DNA from: Nonomuraea sp. NEAU-A123 | Lineage (GTDB): Bacteria > Actinomycetota > Actinomycetes > Streptosporangiales > Streptosporangiaceae | Assembly (NCBI RefSeq): GCF_018603905.1 | Contig: NZ_JAHFZZ010000012.1 | Span: 292,865-356,864 of the forward strand | Direction: 5' to 3' | DNA length: 64,000 nt | Part shown: positions 1 to 9,590 of the stretch, piece after piece | Position numbering within the stretch: the first letter of the stretch is position 1 | Layout: each line of letters starts with the position of its first letter | The notes under the pieces: model-generated | Database searches by the model: none | What the model saw: only the letters and a program-made list of their open reading frames with translations | What the model was told of the DNA's origin: nothing | Translations under genes and position numbers: made by a program

Positions 1-4
1 CACT

Positions 5-442
5 TCACACCGTCGTCAGTTCGGCGAGCAGGTCCTTGACCCCGTCGAAGGCGATCGCGCCGTCGAGAGGGTTGGAGTAGCTGCGGCACCAGGCGATCAG
101 CCCGTCACGGACGCGGGCGACCATGATGATGGAGAAGGCGAACCGCTTTCCGGTGGACAGGACGGTGCCGTGGAGCTGGTACTCGGCGATGACGACCTCC
201 GGATCGGCCGTCTCGTGGATGTGGACGCCCTCCACGGAGTCGAACCTCTGGATCTGGGCGCCCTCCCTGAGGTGGTGCCGGAAGGGCTCGCGGCCGACCT
301 CGGGGTGCGGAACACCCGGCGGCAGGAACGGCAGCTCGAAGACGGCGTCCTCGGTGAACAGATCGGCCGTCTCCGGCACCGGGCCCTTGGCGTAAAGGGC
401 GAGAAGACGCTCGATGACCTCGCAGGGTGCGGCAGTCGACAT
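5..442 (-). CDS. SnoaL-like / NTF2-fold protein
   Basis: A 145-residue protein with the pattern of the SnoaL/NTF2-like fold: an N-terminal helix (CEVIERLLALYAKG), then DLFTEDAVFELPF and a C-terminal sheet ending in RVRDGLIAWCRSY. Such proteins are small cyclases, isomerases or ligand-binding proteins, and the substrate cannot be read from sequence. The ATG at 442 is preferred over an upstream in-frame start at 481 because GAAGGAG lies seven bases before it. It is transcribed divergently from a TetR regulator, with a perfect inverted repeat between them, so it is probably that regulator's target. The family is fairly sure; the function is unknown. Confidence 0.8.
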   Translation of the reverse strand: MSTAAPCEVIERLLALYAKGPVPETADLFTEDAVFELPFLPPGVPHPEVGREPFRHHLREGAQIQRFDSVEGVHIHETADPEVVIAEYQLHGTVLSTGKRFAFSIIMVARVRDGLIAWCRSYSNPLDGAIAFDGVKDLLAELTTV

Positions 443-491
443 GGCATACTCCTTCGGAGAGAATAAGCGGGGCGTCCGCACCGGTTAATAT

Positions 492-509
492 ACGGGGCGC
501 CCGCCCCGT
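492..509. promoter_or_regulatory. Inverted repeat, probable TetR operator
   Basis: The sequence reads ACGGGGCG-CC-CGCCCCGT, a perfect 8-2-8 dyad in the 87-base gap between the SnoaL-like gene and the divergent TetR gene. Location and symmetry fit an operator controlling both promoters. No binding data can be inferred beyond this. Confidence 0.6.
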
Positions 510-529
510 TTGTCTACGAAGAGGTTGGG

Positions 530-1126
530 ATGGGTGACGTGAGCGGCGAGCGGCCACTGCGGGCTGATGCACGGCGGAACAGGGAACGGGTCCTCGAGGC
601 GGCCCGAGCGGCCTTCAGTGCCGAGGGCAGCGGTGTGTCGCTGGACGAGATCGCCCGCCGGGCGGGGGTGGGTCCGGGCACGGTCCACCGCCATTTCCCG
701 ACCAAGGAGGTGCTCTTCGAGGCCGTCGTCGTCGACCATCTCCGGCAACTGGCCGACGAGGCCGAGGCCGCGCTACAGGCCGAGGACATCGGCGCGGTCT
801 TCTTCACTTTCCTGCTGCGGATGATCCGCGAGGCGGGCGTCAAGAAGGACCTCACGGACGTGCTCTCCGGCGCCGGGGTCAAGCTGAGCGACACCACCCG
901 GAAGGTGGCCGCCGACCTGCGGGAGACCTTCGCGAAACTGCTCGCCCGCGCTCAGCGGGCCGACGCCGTACGGACCGACGTGGACGCCGGGGAGGTGCAG
1001 GCGATCGTCCTGGCCGCACTCACCGCTGAACAGGCCGGCGTCGCGCACCCCGGTCGCATGGCAGCCCTCGTATGTGACTGCCTGCGTCCCCGGTCGGGGT
1101 CACTTGTTCAATTCGATGTCCAGTGA
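530..1126 (+). CDS. TetR/AcrR family transcriptional regulator
   Basis: A 198-residue protein with an N-terminal TetR helix-turn-helix: RERVLEAARAAFSAEG, then VSLDEIARRAGVGPGTVHRHF and PTKEVLFEAVV. The C-terminal two thirds is the ligand-binding and dimerisation part. It is divergent from the SnoaL-like gene, with a perfect dyad between them, which suggests local and autogenous control. Its 3' end overlaps the convergent methyltransferase gene by 27 bases. The ligand is unknown. Confidence 0.88.
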   Translation: MGDVSGERPLRADARRNRERVLEAARAAFSAEGSGVSLDEIARRAGVGPGTVHRHFPTKEVLFEAVVVDHLRQLADEAEAALQAEDIGAVFFTFLLRMIREAGVKKDLTDVLSGAGVKLSDTTRKVAADLRETFAKLLARAQRADAVRTDVDAGEVQAIVLAALTAEQAGVAHPGRMAALVCDCLRPRSGSLVQFDVQ

Positions 1127-1762
1127 GAGGGGTGTCTCCTGGATGTCGAACGTTCTGAAGTCCGTGTGGGAGATGAGGGCCGCGAACTGCCTCTTGTCGT
1201 ACGCCTGCCTGGGCAGGACCGACCGCAGGATGTAGCGGGTGATCGCCCGGTTCATCGGGCCGAGGCGCATGTGGGCGACGTCCGCGTCGACTGCCTCCTT
1301 GGAGACGTCGCGGCGCAGGTCGTTGATGTAGGCGCGGCCGCCGGGGCGGAGTACGCGGTGCATCTCGCGTAAGGCGCCGACGGGGTCGGAGAAGTTCTTG
1401 AAGGCGGCGCAGCAGACGATGAAGTCGAAGCTCGCGTCTTCGAACGGCATGGCCGAGACGTTTCCGTGGTGGAAGTCGATCTGGACGCCCGCCTCCGCGG
1501 CTTTCTGCCGGGCGATCTGGACGAAGGACGCGCTGACGTCGAGGCCGGTGACCGTGTAGTCGCCGGTTCTGGCCAGTTCGATGGCGAGGTAGCCGGGGCC
1601 GGGGGCCACCTCCAGGACGTCGGCGCCTGCCGGGACGCGTGCCACCACGGCTCGGGTCTGTTCGGCGAACCTCGACAGGTTCTTGCCGGTGTTGTTCGCG
1701 TACCAGCGGGCGACCGTTCCTTCCATGCCGATGCCCTTGTAGCCCTTGTCGGTTCGAGTCAT
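1100..1762 (-). CDS. Class I SAM-dependent methyltransferase
   Basis: A 220-residue Rossmann-fold methyltransferase. Motif I is VLEVAPGPGYLAIELA, an acidic residue follows in VTGLDVSASFVQIA, and post-motif signals include ASFDFIVCCAAFKNF and LRPGGRAYINDL. The ATG at 1762 is chosen over the 1816 start because GGAGAGG sits just upstream of it. The substrate is not predictable. It converges on the TetR gene, and a 10-bp palindrome (CGATATATCG, 1804-1813) lies in its upstream region. Confidence 0.85.
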   Translation of the reverse strand: MTRTDKGYKGIGMEGTVARWYANNTGKNLSRFAEQTRAVVARVPAGADVLEVAPGPGYLAIELARTGDYTVTGLDVSASFVQIARQKAAEAGVQIDFHHGNVSAMPFEDASFDFIVCCAAFKNFSDPVGALREMHRVLRPGGRAYINDLRRDVSKEAVDADVAHMRLGPMNRAITRYILRSVLPRQAYDKRQFAALISHTDFRTFDIQETPLSLDIELNK

Positions 1763-1803
1763 GACCTCTCCAGGGTGCTGGGATGTTAGTGCGCTACAAG
1801 TCA

Positions 1804-1813
1804 CGATATATCG
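1804..1813. promoter_or_regulatory. Palindrome upstream of methyltransferase
   Basis: CGATATATCG is a perfect 10-bp palindrome 42 bases upstream of the methyltransferase start, in a locally AT-rich stretch. A related half (GATATGTCGCG) follows about 20 bases away. It is a candidate operator or part of the promoter. No cognate regulator can be named. Confidence 0.3.
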
Positions 1814-1969
1814 CATTAGCCGTCAGTCAAGATATGTCGCGAGATTGGCGCCGAGGCTGCGGCGTGTCGGCGAGTGCCGCGACTTTTCCGCCGGTAGCGT
1901 TGGCCGATCGCGTGGTAGAGAGGTCAACTCGGCACGATCTACCCCTGTGGTCTGGTGGAATCTAGTGTT

Positions 1970-4900
1970 GTGAGTGCTCAGACCTGGCGGTTGGTGCGGC
2001 GTGGGCGCGGGGGACCCGTGGCGGCCCCTGTGCTCGATGAGCACCAGCGTGCCGTGGTTCAGCACCGAGGCGGACCGCTGCTCGTCCTGGCCGGTCCCGG
2101 CACCGGGAAGACCACCACGATCGTCGAGAGCGTGGTCGACCGGATCGAGCGACGCGGGATGGATCCCGAACGCGTACTCATCCTGACATACAGCCGCAAG
2201 GCGGCCGGTGAGCTGCGTGAACGGGTCACCGGGCGGCTGCGCCGCACGACCAGGACTCCGCTGGCACTCACCTTCCACAGTTACGCCTACGCGCTGCTGC
2301 GGCGGGAGGCGGTGCTGGCCGGTGAGGCGCCGCCGCGGCTGCTCACCGGGCCCGAGCAGCTCCTGGAGATCCGGCGGCTGCTGCACGGCGAGCTGGAGGA
2401 CGGCGCCCGGGAGTGGCCGGTCGCGTTGCGCGAGCCGCTCAAGACGCGCGGGTTCGCCGAGGAACTCCGCGACTTTCTGTCACGCGCGGGCGAGCGCGGG
2501 CTGAGCGGCGAACGGCTGCAGGAGCTCGGCAGGCAGTACGGCAAGGCGGACTGGGTGGCGGTCGGCCGGTTCCTGGAGCGGTACGAGGTGCGGTTCGACC
2601 TCGATCCCGAGCCGGCGCTCGACTACGCCGAGTTGATCAGGGCGGCGGCGGGCGTGCTCGCCGATCCGGAGGTGCGCCGGCGGGAACGGGCGGCGCACGA
2701 TGTGGTCTTCGTGGACGAATACCAGGACACCGATCCCGCGCAGGAGTTCCTGCTGCGGCAACTGGCTGGTGACGGGCGCGACCTGATCGCGGTCGGTGAC
2801 CCGGACCAGTCGATCTACGGGTTCCGGGGGGCCGATGTGCGGGGGATCCTGGGGTTCCCGCAGCGGTTCCCGACCCGTGACGGGCGGGACGCGCCGGTGG
2901 TGGCCCTGCGGGTGTGCCGCCGGAGCGGAGCCGATCTCCTGACGGCGTCCAGACGGGTGGCCGACCGGCTACCCGCGGCCCCGACCCCCGACGCCGTCAC
3001 GGCCGAGGTGCCGACATCCGAGAAGTCGGCGTCCGATGCCGTCCGGGTTGGGGAGCGGCGCTCGCGCGGGCATCGGGAGTTGCTGTCGCTGCCCGAGATG
3101 GAGGCCGGCGAGGTACGGGTGCTGCTGGCCGACAGCACCAGCCAGGAGGCGGCCGTCGTCGCCGACACGCTGCGCCGGGCCCACCTGATCGACGGAGTGC
3201 CGTGGCATCGGATGGCGGTGCTCGTCCGGTCGGCGGCCCGTCAGGTGCCGTTGCTGCGGCGCGCCCTGGTCAGCGCGGGCGTGCCGACGATGGTGGCCGG
3301 TGACGAGGTGCCGATCGCGCAGGAGCCCGGGGTACGCCCGCTGCTGACGATGCTCAGGATCGCCATCGACGCGGCCGAACTCGACGAGGGAGTGGCCGAG
3401 GAACTGCTGACCGGCCCCCTCGGCGGCACCGACATGATCGGCGTACGACGCCTGCGGCGCGCCCTGAAGATCGCCGAGAACGAGGCGATGGCCGCACTGG
3501 GAGACGAGACGACGGCCGCGGACACGGAGGCGACGGACGACGCCGCACCGCCGCCGTACCCTTCCCTCCAAGCGCGCACGTCCGGAGAGCTGCTGGTCGC
3601 GGCCGTGAAGGACCCGCGGGAGCTGACCCGGATAGAGCCCCACATAGCCGTCCCCGCCGAACGCGTCGCCAAGCTGCTCGCCGTGGCCCGCCAGGCCGTA
3701 CGCGACCAGAGCGGCGCCGAGGAGGTCCTGTGGGCCGTCTGGCACGAGAGCGGCCTGGCCGAGAAGTGGACCGAGCTGAGCCTGTCGGGCGGGGCCAGAG
3801 GAGCGCAGGCCGACCGGGACCTCGACGCCGTGGTCGCCCTGTTCGACCATGCCGCCAGGTTCGTGGACCGGATGCCCAAGGCGGGGCCCGAGGTGTTCCT
3901 GGACGATCTGGCCGCGCAGGAGATCCCCGGTGACACGCTGGCCGAGCGGGCGCCCGACGGCGACGCCGTCCGGGTGCTGACCGCCCACCGGTCCAAGGGC
4001 CTGGAGTGGGACGTGGTGGTGGTCGCGGGCGTGCAGGAGGGCGTGTGGCCCGATCTGCGGCTGCGCGGCTCGATGCTGGGCGTGGAGGACCTCGTCGAGC
4101 TGGTCGAGGGCGGGCAGCCGAACGCCGCGTCGCTGGCCTCCAAGCTGCTGGCCGAGGAGCGGCGGCTGTTCTATGTGGCGGCCACCCGCGCCCGTCGCCG
4201 GCTGGTCGTCACGGCCGTCGGCGGGGAGGACACCGACGAGCGGCCGTCCAGGTTCCTCAGCGAGCTCATGCCGGGCGCCGTCGAGGCCGCCACGGTGGAC
4301 GACAGGGCGCGGTGGCTGAACATGTCCGCGCTCGTGGCGGACCTCCGCAGCGCAGTGACCGATCCCACTAAATCGGCAAAAATCCGGAGCAAGGCCGCCC
4401 ACCACCTCGCCCGCCTGGCCGCGGCCGGAGTCCAGGGCGCTCATCCCAACGACTGGTACGCCCTCACCCCCATGACCGACGACCGCCCCTTGAGCTGGCC
4501 CGACGACATCGTCAGGATCTCGCCGTCAGCGGTCGAGAGCTTCACCAAGTGCGGCCTGAGATGGCTGCTGGAGACGGCCGTCGGCGCGGCGGGCACCAGT
4601 TCGGCCCAGGGCCTCGGCACCGTCATCCACGCGCTGGCCGTGCTCGCCGCCACCGACCTGCCCAGCGAGGACCTGCTCGGCAAGCGCCTGGACGAGATCT
4701 GGAACGAGCTCGACTTCGGCGGCGTCTGGTTCAACCGCAAGCAGCGCCAGGTGGCCGAACAGATGATCACCAAGTTCTGGCGCTGGCACCAGGAGAACCC
4801 ACGCGAGCTCGTTGCGCTCGAAGACGCGTTCACCGCCACGGTCTCCGACGGCGTGCAGATCAAGGGCCGGGTGGACCGCGTCGAACGTGACTCGGAGAAC

Positions 4901-5269
4901 CGCGCGGTGATCATCGACCTCAAGACCGGCAGCGCGAAGCCCAAGGCGGGCGAGCTCGACCGCCACCCGCAGCTCGGCGTCTACCAGCTCGCCGCGCTGC
5001 TCGGCGCGTTCGCCAGGCACGGCATGACGGAGCCGGGAGGCGCCGCGCTGGTCCAGGTCGGCAAGGCGGCGGGCAAGCACGACGCGCTGGAGCAGGCGCA
5101 GGGCGCGCTGGCCGACGACAAGAACCCCGGCTGGGCCAAGGACCTGGTCGACACCGTGGCGATCGGCATGTCGGGCCCGTTCTTCCAGGCCAAGGTGAAC
5201 GACGGCTGCCGCACCTGCGCGGCCAGATCCAGTTGCCCCGTCAACGACAACGGGGGACAGGTGTGCTGA
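1970..5269 (+). CDS. adnA: AdnA-type helicase-nuclease subunit
   Basis: About 1,099 residues of a UvrD-like SF1A helicase with a C-terminal RecB-family nuclease. Visible are Walker A GPGTGKTT near the N-terminus, motif II VDEYQDTDP, motif III GDPDQSIYGFRGA, motif V TAHRSKGLEWD and motif VI RRLFYVAATRARR. The nuclease core includes GRVDRVERD and IIDLKTG. Cysteines in FTKCGLRW and CRTCAARSSC fit a 4Fe-4S cluster, as in AdnA/AddB nucleases. AdnAB is the mycobacterial-type double-strand-end resection motor. GTG at 1970 is preferred because homologues begin with a short segment before the DEHQ motif; GTG 1955 is the alternative. It overlaps adnB by 7 bases. Confidence 0.92.
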   Translation: MSAQTWRLVRRGRGGPVAAPVLDEHQRAVVQHRGGPLLVLAGPGTGKTTTIVESVVDRIERRGMDPERVLILTYSRKAAGELRERVTGRLRRTTRTPLALTFHSYAYALLRREAVLAGEAPPRLLTGPEQLLEIRRLLHGELEDGAREWPVALREPLKTRGFAEELRDFLSRAGERGLSGERLQELGRQYGKADWVAVGRFLERYEVRFDLDPEPALDYAELIRAAAGVLADPEVRRRERAAHDVVFVDEYQDTDPAQEFLLRQLAGDGRDLIAVGDPDQSIYGFRGADVRGILGFPQRFPTRDGRDAPVVALRVCRRSGADLLTASRRVADRLPAAPTPDAVTAEVPTSEKSASDAVRVGERRSRGHRELLSLPEMEAGEVRVLLADSTSQEAAVVADTLRRAHLIDGVPWHRMAVLVRSAARQVPLLRRALVSAGVPTMVAGDEVPIAQEPGVRPLLTMLRIAIDAAELDEGVAEELLTGPLGGTDMIGVRRLRRALKIAENEAMAALGDETTAADTEATDDAAPPPYPSLQARTSGELLVAAVKDPRELTRIEPHIAVPAERVAKLLAVARQAVRDQSGAEEVLWAVWHESGLAEKWTELSLSGGARGAQADRDLDAVVALFDHAARFVDRMPKAGPEVFLDDLAAQEIPGDTLAERAPDGDAVRVLTAHRSKGLEWDVVVVAGVQEGVWPDLRLRGSMLGVEDLVELVEGGQPNAASLASKLLAEERRLFYVAATRARRRLVVTAVGGEDTDERPSRFLSELMPGAVEAATVDDRARWLNMSALVADLRSAVTDPTKSAKIRSKAAHHLARLAAAGVQGAHPNDWYALTPMTDDRPLSWPDDIVRISPSAVESFTKCGLRWLLETAVGAAGTSSAQGLGTVIHALAVLAATDLPSEDLLGKRLDEIWNELDFGGVWFNRKQRQVAEQMITKFWRWHQENPRELVALEDAFTATVSDGVQIKGRVDRVERDSENRAVIIDLKTGSAKPKAGELDRHPQLGVYQLAALLGAFARHGMTEPGGAALVQVGKAAGKHDALEQAQGALADDKNPGWAKDLVDTVAIGMSGPFFQAKVNDGCRTCAARSSCPVNDNGGQVC

Positions 5270-8200
5270 ACCCGGTCGAGCTGGCCGAGAAGCTCGGCAT
5301 CCTGCCACCCACCCCCGAACAGTCCCGCGTCATAGAGGCCCCGCTCGAACCCATGGTCGTCATGGCCGGAGCGGGCTCGGGCAAGAGCGAGACCATGGCC
5401 GGCCGGGTGGTCTGGCTGGTGGCCAACGGCCTGGTCAGGCCCGAGAACGTGCTCGGCCTGACGTTCACCCGCAAGGCCGCCGCCGAGCTGGCCACCCGGG
5501 TCCGCGAACGGCTCAACGGCCTGGCCGAGGCGGGCCTGGTCGAACCCGGACTGCTCGACAACGAGCCGACCGTCTCCACCTACCACGCCTACGCCGCGCG
5601 CCTGGTCACCGACCACGCCCTGCGCGAGGCCCTCGAACCCACTATGCGCCTGGTCACGCCCGCCGTCTCGTGGCAGCTCGCGTCCAGGGTGGTGGCGATG
5701 TACGACGGGCCGATGGACAAGATCGAGCTCGGCCCGCCGTCGGTCACGGCCGCCGTCCTGGAGCTCGCGGGCGAGCTGTCCGAGCACCTGCGCACCGCCT
5801 CCGACGTGCGGCGGGTGGGCGAGTGGCTCGATGAGAGATACGCCGGCCTGAGCGGCCGGACGACGCTGGCCCAGCGCAAGCCGATCACCGTCCAGGCCGC
5901 CAGGAGGCAGCTCCTGCCCCTGGTCGAGGCGTACGAGCGGCTCAAGCGCGCCCGTGAGGTCATCGACTACGGCGACCAGATGTCGTTGGCCGCCAGGATC
6001 GCCGCCCGCCACAAGGAGGTCGGCGAGATCGAGCGGTCCCGCTTCTCGGTGGTGCTGCTCGACGAGTACCAGGACACCAGCCACGCCCAGCTCGTGCTGC
6101 TCAGATCCCTGTACGCGGGCGGCCACCCGGTCACCGCCGTGGGCGATCCCTGCCAGTCCATCTACGGCTGGCGCGGCGCGTCGGCGGGCAACCTGCGACG
6201 GTTCGCCCAGGACTTCCGGACCGGCTCCGGCGACCTGGCCCCGGTACGGCAGCTCAGCGTCAGCTTCCGCAACGGCGACCGCGTCCTCGACGTCGCCGCC
6301 CGCGTCCAGTTGCCCCTCCGCATGGAGGCTCGCGAGGTGCCGGTCCTCGTCCCCGGCGCCAACCGCGTCGACCGGGGGCGCGTCACCTGCGCCTTCCACG
6401 AGACAGCGGAGGACGAGGCGAAGTGGATCGCCGACGGCATCCACAAGATCCTCGGCCAGGAGGTCGCACCCGACGGCCTGCCCTGGGGCGAGAAGGAACG
6501 CAAGAAGACGCTCGCCGTACAACCCCAGGATGTGGCGATTCTCGCGCGTAAGCGGTCGCAGTTCCCCGCGCTGCGCAGAGCGCTCGAAGAACGCGACATC
6601 CCGGTCGAAGTGGTCGGGCTCGGCGGGCTGCTGACCGTGCCCGAGGTCAACGACATCGTCGCCACGCTCCGGGTCCTCTACGATCCGACCGCCGGTGACG
6701 CCCTGGCCAGGCTGCTGGCCGGGCCGCGCTGGCGGATCGGGCCCGCCGACCTGCGGGTGCTCGGCGAGTACGCCAGGGAGCTGAACCGCGAGGCCCGCGA
6801 GTCGCGCCGCGAGCGGGACCCGCTCGAGCAGGTGGTCGCCGACCTGGCGGAGGAGCGCGGCAGCCTGGTCGACGCGCTCGACGAGCTGCCCGACCGGGAG
6901 GCGTGGCTGGAGTCGTTCTCGCCGCTGGCCAGGACCAGGCTTGTCGCGCTGGCGTACGAGCTGCGGCAGCTCAGAGCGCACACCGCCCAGCCGCTCCCCG
7001 ACCTGATCACCGAGGTCGAACGGCGGCTGGGCCTCGACATCGAGGTGGCGGCCCGGGGCGGCACGGTCAGCGCCTTCGCCGCCAGGGCCGACCTCGACGC
7101 GTTCCAGGACGCGGCCTCCCGGTTCGCCGGCGACGCGGAGGATCCGACGCTCGGCGCGTTCCTGGCCTACCTGCAGGCGGCCGAGAGCGAGGAGTTCGGG
7201 CTGGAGGCCGGGCGGGTCGGCGAGAGCAACAGTGTCAAACTGATGACCGTGCACGCCTCCAAGGGCCTGGAGTGGCCGATCGTGGTCGTCCCCGGACTGT
7301 CGCAACTGGTCAGCTCGAAGGGGACGATCGCGACCGGCAGCATGTTCCCCGCGACGCCGGTCATGAACAGCCGCTGGACCGACAACCCGCGCAAACTCCC
7401 CTACCCGCTCCGCGGCGACGTCGCCGACCTGCCGCGCCTGACCGGGCTCACCAAGGAGGAGCTGGCCGCGTTCGACGAGAGCTGCCGCGACCGCGACCTG
7501 ATGGAGGAGCGGCGGCTGGCCTATGTGGCCGTCACCCGGGCCCACTACCACCTGATCGCCTCCGGCTACCGCTGGGGGACCGCCTCCAAGCCGCTGGAGC
7601 CGTCGGACTTCCTGCTGGAGATCCGCGACACCAGCGACCGGGTCGCGTTCTGGGCGCCGGAGCTCGCGGCCGGGGTGACCAACCCGCTGCTTGCCGAGCC
7701 CGCCGAGGCCGTGTGGCCGGTCACGCCGGAGGGCCTGCGCTACGAGTCGGTGCTGGACGGCGCGCGGCTGGTCGAGGACGCGCTGGCAGGCACGCTCGCT
7801 CCGGCCGAAGACGAGACGCTGCGCGCCTTCGAGGAGGAACGCGTCCGCGCCTGGGAACGCGACACCGACCTGCTGCTCCGCGAACGCGAGCTGCACCGCA
7901 GACGCGCCTCCACCACCGTCGAGCTGCCCTCGAAGCTGACCGTGTCGTCGCTGGTCACGCTGGCGGCCGACGCGCGCGAGCTGGCCCGCAGGATCCGCCG
8001 TCCCGTCCCGGTCAAGCCCGCGCCGCTGGCCCGCCGCGGCACGTCGTTCCACAAGTGGCTGGAGACGCGCTGGGACCAGCAGCGCCTGCTCGACGACTTC
8101 GACCTCGACCTGGTGGACGAGCTGGAAGAGGCCGATGTGCGGCTGGCGGAGCTGCAGGAACGCTTCGAGGAGAGCGAATGGGCCGGACGCCGGCCGTTCG

Positions 8201-8520
8201 ACCTGGAAGTGCCGTTCGAGACCATGATCGCCGACCGGCTGGTGCGCGGCCGGATGGACGCCGTCTTCGAGCTGCCCGACGGGCGCTACGAGGTCGTCGA
8301 CTGGAAGACCGGCGCGCCGCCGAGCGGCAAGGCCGCCCGCGCCGCCTCGGTGCAGCTCGCCGCCTACCGGCTGGCCTGGTCCCATCTGGCGGCGGTGCCG
8401 CTGGAGCGGGTGGGAGCGGCCTTCCACTATGTCCGGGCGAACCAGACCGTACGCCCGGTGGACCTGCTCGACGCCGACGGCCTGGTCGCCCTCATCGAGG
8501 CGGTCCCCGTCTCCTCCTAG
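5263..8520 (+). CDS. adnB: AdnB-type helicase-nuclease subunit
   Basis: 1,085 residues, close to AdnB length as known in mycobacteria. Walker A is GAGSGKSETM, motif II LLDEYQDTSH, motif III GDPCQSIYGWRGA, motif V TVHASKGLEWP and motif VI RRLAYVAVTRAH. The C-terminal RecB-like nuclease carries RGRMDAVFELPDG and EVVDWKTG, with the catalytic D and K of the DxK motif present. The GTG start at 5263 lies inside the end of adnA with GGGGGAC before it, so the two are translationally coupled, as expected for subunits of one heterodimer acting in double-strand break repair. Its TAG stop overlaps the stop of the convergent siderophore operon. Confidence 0.92.
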   Translation: MLNPVELAEKLGILPPTPEQSRVIEAPLEPMVVMAGAGSGKSETMAGRVVWLVANGLVRPENVLGLTFTRKAAAELATRVRERLNGLAEAGLVEPGLLDNEPTVSTYHAYAARLVTDHALREALEPTMRLVTPAVSWQLASRVVAMYDGPMDKIELGPPSVTAAVLELAGELSEHLRTASDVRRVGEWLDERYAGLSGRTTLAQRKPITVQAARRQLLPLVEAYERLKRAREVIDYGDQMSLAARIAARHKEVGEIERSRFSVVLLDEYQDTSHAQLVLLRSLYAGGHPVTAVGDPCQSIYGWRGASAGNLRRFAQDFRTGSGDLAPVRQLSVSFRNGDRVLDVAARVQLPLRMEAREVPVLVPGANRVDRGRVTCAFHETAEDEAKWIADGIHKILGQEVAPDGLPWGEKERKKTLAVQPQDVAILARKRSQFPALRRALEERDIPVEVVGLGGLLTVPEVNDIVATLRVLYDPTAGDALARLLAGPRWRIGPADLRVLGEYARELNREARESRRERDPLEQVVADLAEERGSLVDALDELPDREAWLESFSPLARTRLVALAYELRQLRAHTAQPLPDLITEVERRLGLDIEVAARGGTVSAFAARADLDAFQDAASRFAGDAEDPTLGAFLAYLQAAESEEFGLEAGRVGESNSVKLMTVHASKGLEWPIVVVPGLSQLVSSKGTIATGSMFPATPVMNSRWTDNPRKLPYPLRGDVADLPRLTGLTKEELAAFDESCRDRDLMEERRLAYVAVTRAHYHLIASGYRWGTASKPLEPSDFLLEIRDTSDRVAFWAPELAAGVTNPLLAEPAEAVWPVTPEGLRYESVLDGARLVEDALAGTLAPAEDETLRAFEEERVRAWERDTDLLLRERELHRRRASTTVELPSKLTVSSLVTLAADARELARRIRRPVPVKPAPLARRGTSFHKWLETRWDQQRLLDDFDLDLVDELEEADVRLAELQERFEESEWAGRRPFDLEVPFETMIADRLVRGRMDAVFELPDGRYEVVDWKTGAPPSGKAARAASVQLAAYRLAWSHLAAVPLERVGAAFHYVRANQTVRPVDLLDADGLVALIEAVPVSS

Positions 8521-9590
8521 TCCCGCAGGTAGTGGAAGCCCGGCTTGGGGTGCATGAGGAAGTCGTGGTGGGAGATGTTCCAGGCATAGGCCCCGGCCAT
8601 CTCGAACACCACCGTGTCCCCCACCCGCACCGAAGTCCTGATTTTTCGGGCGAAAACGTCTTTCGGGGTGCACAGTTGGCCGACCACGGTCACCGGCTCG
8701 TCCGTCAGGGCGGGGCCGTCGCCGGTGGGCAGCACGGTGAAGGGCTGGTCGTGGCTCTTGGTGACAGGAGTGCGCAGGTGATGCGTGCCGCCCAGCACGA
8801 TCGCGTACGCCTCGCCGCGTACCCGCTTCACGTCCACGACCTTCGTGACGTAGTAGCCGCAGTACGCGGTCAGCGCCCGGCCCGGCTCGACCCGTACCCG
8901 CTGCCCGGCCCGGCGCAGCGCCGCCAGACCGGCGCCGTAGGCCCGCCAGTCGAACCGGGACTCCGGCGCGGCGTAGGAGACGGCCATGCCGCCGCCCAGG
9001 TTGACCTCGTCGTGCTCGGTGTCCAGCAGCGTCCCGGCCAGCCGCAGCAGTTGCGGCGCGTCCAGGCCACTGGCCAGGTGGCTGTGCAGGCCGCGCAGTC
9101 GTACGCGGTCGGTGAAGAGCGGGAGGCACTCGCGTACGCCCGCCTCGTCCATGCCGAACGGCCCGCTCATCGTCAGCGCCGCGCCCTCGACCGGCAGGTC
9201 CGGGTTGAGCCGGAGCAGGACGTCGGCCTCGCGGCCGGCGGCGAGCAGCCGGCGCAGCTCGTTGGGCGACTCGACGTGCAGGCGGTGGCAGGGCAGGCGC
9301 AGCTCGGCGTCGGTCTTGCCGGGGCCGCCGAGGGCCAGCGGCTTGCCGGGTAAGAGGGCCGACACGTGGGCGTGCTCGCCCCCGGACGACACCTCGAAGC
9401 CGTCCACGTGCCCGGCCAGCGTCTGGAGCAGCTCGGCGGCCGGATTGGCCTTGACGGCGTAGTACAGCTCGACGCCGGGCAGCGCCTGACGTACCCCTGA
9501 GGCGTGCTCGTGCAGCGCGGGCAGGTCGTAGACGTAGGCGGGCACGTCACCGAGCCGCAGGGCGGCTTCGCGGATTCTCGGCGTGATCAC
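8517..9590 (-). CDS. PLP-dependent decarboxylase of NIS siderophore operon (PvsE/SbnH-like)
   Basis: 357 residues of a fold-type III (alanine racemase-like) decarboxylase related to diaminopimelate and ornithine decarboxylases. The PLP lysine is in YYAVKANP, the glycine loop in NLGGGMAV, and further active-site elements are EPGRALTAYCGYY and the cysteine in GQLCTPKD. It is the last gene of a four-gene operon: its GTG overlaps the TGA of the upstream synthetase by 4 bases (GTGA). In vibrioferrin and staphyloferrin B pathways the equivalent enzyme (PvsE, SbnH) makes the amine building block. The exact substrate is inferred, not shown. Confidence 0.85.
   Translation of the reverse strand: MITPRIREAALRLGDVPAYVYDLPALHEHASGVRQALPGVELYYAVKANPAAELLQTLAGHVDGFEVSSGGEHAHVSALLPGKPLALGGPGKTDAELRLPCHRLHVESPNELRRLLAAGREADVLLRLNPDLPVEGAALTMSGPFGMDEAGVRECLPLFTDRVRLRGLHSHLASGLDAPQLLRLAGTLLDTEHDEVNLGGGMAVSYAAPESRFDWRAYGAGLAALRRAGQRVRVEPGRALTAYCGYYVTKVVDVKRVRGEAYAIVLGGTHHLRTPVTKSHDQPFTVLPTGDGPALTDEPVTVVGQLCTPKDVFARKIRTSVRVGDTVVFEMAGAYAWNISHHDFLMHPKPGFHYLRD

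Noticed and set aside
4981..9129. A 1,382-codon open frame antisense to adnA, adnB and the decarboxylase gene
   Set aside because: Its composition (His/Gln/Gly/Arg-rich, no motifs) is that of an antisense shadow in GC-rich DNA. Strong helicase and nuclease motifs on the other strand explain the region.
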